Assembly (NCBI GenBank): GCA_947302895.1
Contig: CAMYWU010000089.1
Coordinates: 1-6,485, forward strand
DNA: 6,485 nt
Direction: 5' to 3'
Origin: an uncultured Clostridia bacterium
GTDB taxonomy: Bacteria > Bacillota > Clostridia > Oscillospirales > Acutalibacteraceae
Positions 5,261 through 6,485 of this stretch are shown in pieces (the stretch's first letter is position 1; each line of letters starts with the position of its first letter). The notes beneath the pieces were generated by a model. The model was not told the origin of the DNA, searched no databases, and saw only the letters and a program-made list of their open reading frames with translations. Position numbers and translations under genes: made by a program.

Positions 5261-6313
5261 ATGATAGAGCTCATAAATGAAAAAAATGTCTGGGAAACCC
5301 TGAAGTCAGATAACAAACCGACCGTGCTTTACGGTATGGGGCTTGGCGCTGAAAAAATCATGGATACACTTGCGCAATACGGAGTTTGCGTTTGCGATAT
5401 TTTTGCTTCCGATGAATTTGTGAGGGGGCATTCCTTTCGTGGTTTTAAGGTTCTGAAATACAGCGAGGTTTGCGAAAAATACGAGGATTTCAATGTTGTT
5501 TTATGCTTTGCAAGCCATATTGATGGCGTTATTGAAAGAATAGAGAAGATAAACAGCGAGCATACTGTTTTTGCCCCCGATGTTCCCGTTGCAGGAAATG
5601 GACTTTTCAGCAGGGAGTTCATAACAGAAAACGAAGATAAATTTGATTTTGTATATAACAGCCTTGCGGATGAAAAAAGCAGGCAGACCTATATTGATAT
5701 TCTCAGCTTCAAGGTTAGCGGAAAGATTGAATATCTGCTGAACTCCTTTTCCGAAAAGGATGAGGTTTACAACGATATTTTAAAGCTCACGCCCTTTGAA
5801 AACATCATTGACCTCGGCGCTTATGACGGCGACACGATACGGGAATTTTTAGAGCACACGGGCGGTGAATATTCCTATATAACTGCGCTTGAGCCCGATG
5901 AAAAGAATTTCAGAAAGCTGCTCAAAAACACAGAGGAGCTTTTTGATATAACCTGCCTTAATATGGGCGCATGGGATAAAAATGATACGCTGATTTTTGA
6001 AAGCAATGCAGGCAGAAACTCAAAACTCTCATCAAGCGGAAAAAGCGTTGATGTTATTGACGTTGACTCCCTCGAGCTGCGCCCGACTTTTATTAAAATG
6101 GATATTGAGGGCGCTGAGCTCAAAGCCCTTTGCGGAGCTGAAAAAACAATCAAAGAGTTTAAGCCAAAGCTCTATGTCTGCGCCTACCACAGAAACGAGG
6201 ATTTGTTTGCCCTGCCCCTTAAAATATGGGAGCTTAACCCCGACTACAAGATTTATTTTAGACATTCAAAATACATTCCCGCATGGGAGAGCAATTTTTA
6301 TTGCACAATTTGA
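5261..6313 (+). CDS. FkbM family SAM-dependent methyltransferase with N-terminal Rossmann-like domain (350 aa)
   Basis: The C-terminal half is an FkbM-type O-methyltransferase domain. SAM motif I is IIDLGAYDGDT (182-192), and the acidic residue after beta2 is Glu211 in ALEPDEKNF. The FkbM signature is FIKMDIEGAELKAL (277-290), followed by KPKLYVCAYHRNEDLFALP. The N-terminal part (about 20-115) begins with a glycine-rich turn, VLYGMGLGAEKI (22-33), and looks like a small nucleotide-binding Rossmann-like module of the kind seen in bacterial glycan-biosynthesis proteins. No signal peptide or membrane helix is seen. The substrate cannot be told; FkbM enzymes methylate hydroxyl groups of sugars or natural products. 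It stands alone, divergent from the housekeeping operon, behind a repeat element and followed by its own terminator. That suggests a monocistronic accessory gene. Codon and base use looks similar to its neighbours. Confidence 0.88.
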   Translation: MIELINEKNVWETLKSDNKPTVLYGMGLGAEKIMDTLAQYGVCVCDIFASDEFVRGHSFRGFKVLKYSEVCEKYEDFNVVLCFASHIDGVIERIEKINSEHTVFAPDVPVAGNGLFSREFITENEDKFDFVYNSLADEKSRQTYIDILSFKVSGKIEYLLNSFSEKDEVYNDILKLTPFENIIDLGAYDGDTIREFLEHTGGEYSYITALEPDEKNFRKLLKNTEELFDITCLNMGAWDKNDTLIFESNAGRNSKLSSSGKSVDVIDVDSLELRPTFIKMDIEGAELKALCGAEKTIKEFKPKLYVCAYHRNEDLFALPLKIWELNPDYKIYFRHSKYIPAWESNFYCTI

Positions 6314-6369
6314 AACACTGTGTTTTTTGTTTTAAAAAAATGCATTAGATCAAAAAACTTTAAATAAAT

Positions 6370-6406
6370 GAACAGCCTTTGGGTTAACCGAAGGCTGTTC
6401 GTTTTT
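6370..6406 (+). terminator. intrinsic terminator after the FkbM gene, perhaps bidirectional
   Basis: The stem GAACAGCCTT (6370-6379) pairs perfectly with AAGGCTGTTC (6391-6400), extended by TGG/CCG (one G-T pair) around a GTTAA loop. G and five T (6402-6406) follow. On the minus strand the stem is followed by an AT-rich stretch (ATTTATTT), so it could also stop transcription from a convergent gene at the right edge. Confidence 0.9.
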
Positions 6407-6428
6407 GCTAAGCAATGCTTATCAAGCA

Positions 6429-6485
6429 CTATTTTTTGCGTTTTTTGTCGTTTTTTATGCTATTATTGCAGTCTTTATGAATCAT
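6429..6485 (-). CDS. possible lysine-rich C-terminal end of a convergent gene (partial)
   Basis: On the minus strand one frame is open from the right window edge to a TAG at 6429-6431 and reads MIHKDCNNSIKNDKKRKK. The other two minus frames have stops within this stretch. A basic tail just before a stop, followed by the hairpin at 6370-6406 facing it, fits the end of a convergent gene. Only 18 codons are visible, so no product can be named. The same bases are three T6 tracts on the plus strand, which could equally be non-coding. Confidence 0.3.
   Translation of the reverse strand: MIHKDCNNSIKNDKKRKK

Noticed and set aside
6313..6325. Small hairpin just after the FkbM stop as a first terminator
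   Set aside because: AAACAC-T-GTGTTT leaves only about 4 bp with a usable loop; the hairpin at 6370-6406 is far better.

Overview
The window looks like a piece of a low-to-moderate-GC Firmicute chromosome, most probably a gut Clostridium of the Oscillospiraceae/Ruminococcaceae type. The evidence is the gene order (CorC-like / phoH / ybeY / era / yqzL-like / recO / mutS2), strong GGAGG-type ribosome binding sites, and protein sequences that resemble clostridial family members. This placement is inferred from recall, not from a search.

Most of the window (about 5100 down to 1) is one head-to-tail minus-strand housekeeping run. A consensus-like promoter (5071-5099) drives a CBS-pair CorC/YbeX-like protein, which overlaps phoH (ybeZ) by 8 nt. 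phoH overlaps ybeY by an ATGA junction, and ybeY is followed 3 nt later by era. A 150-nt gap containing a heptamer-armed hairpin element separates era from a small YqzL-like gene that I read by eye. That gene overlaps recO by 56 nt out of frame, and mutS2 follows and runs off the left edge. Functionally the run covers late ribosome and rRNA maturation (YbeY, PhoH, Era, possibly CorC/YbeX), recombination repair (RecO) and MutS2.

Two of these conserved genes are broken by frame changes. phoH loses one nucleotide near 3404-3410, and restoring it recovers the normal C-terminus up to the ybeY start. mutS2 lacks what looks like 16 nt near 695-704. Either the assembly has local errors or this strain carries real lesions.

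Divergent from the operon, on the plus strand, is an FkbM-family SAM methyltransferase with an N-terminal Rossmann-like domain (5261-6313). It probably acts in glycan or secondary metabolite modification and ends at a strong intrinsic terminator (6370-6406). Beyond it, the right edge may hold the lysine-rich tail of a convergent minus-strand gene.

The most unusual structure is a pair of intergenic elements, at about 1795-1880 and 5126-5246. Each has arms built from tandem 7-nt units facing each other as an inverted repeat. The unit differs between the elements (AGGTKTT versus TTACGAA), yet both cores contain the same small hairpin, GNNC-TGC-GNNC followed by GGC and ATT, with two compensatory base-pair changes. 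This suggests one family of structured mobile or repetitive elements with exchangeable heptamer arms.
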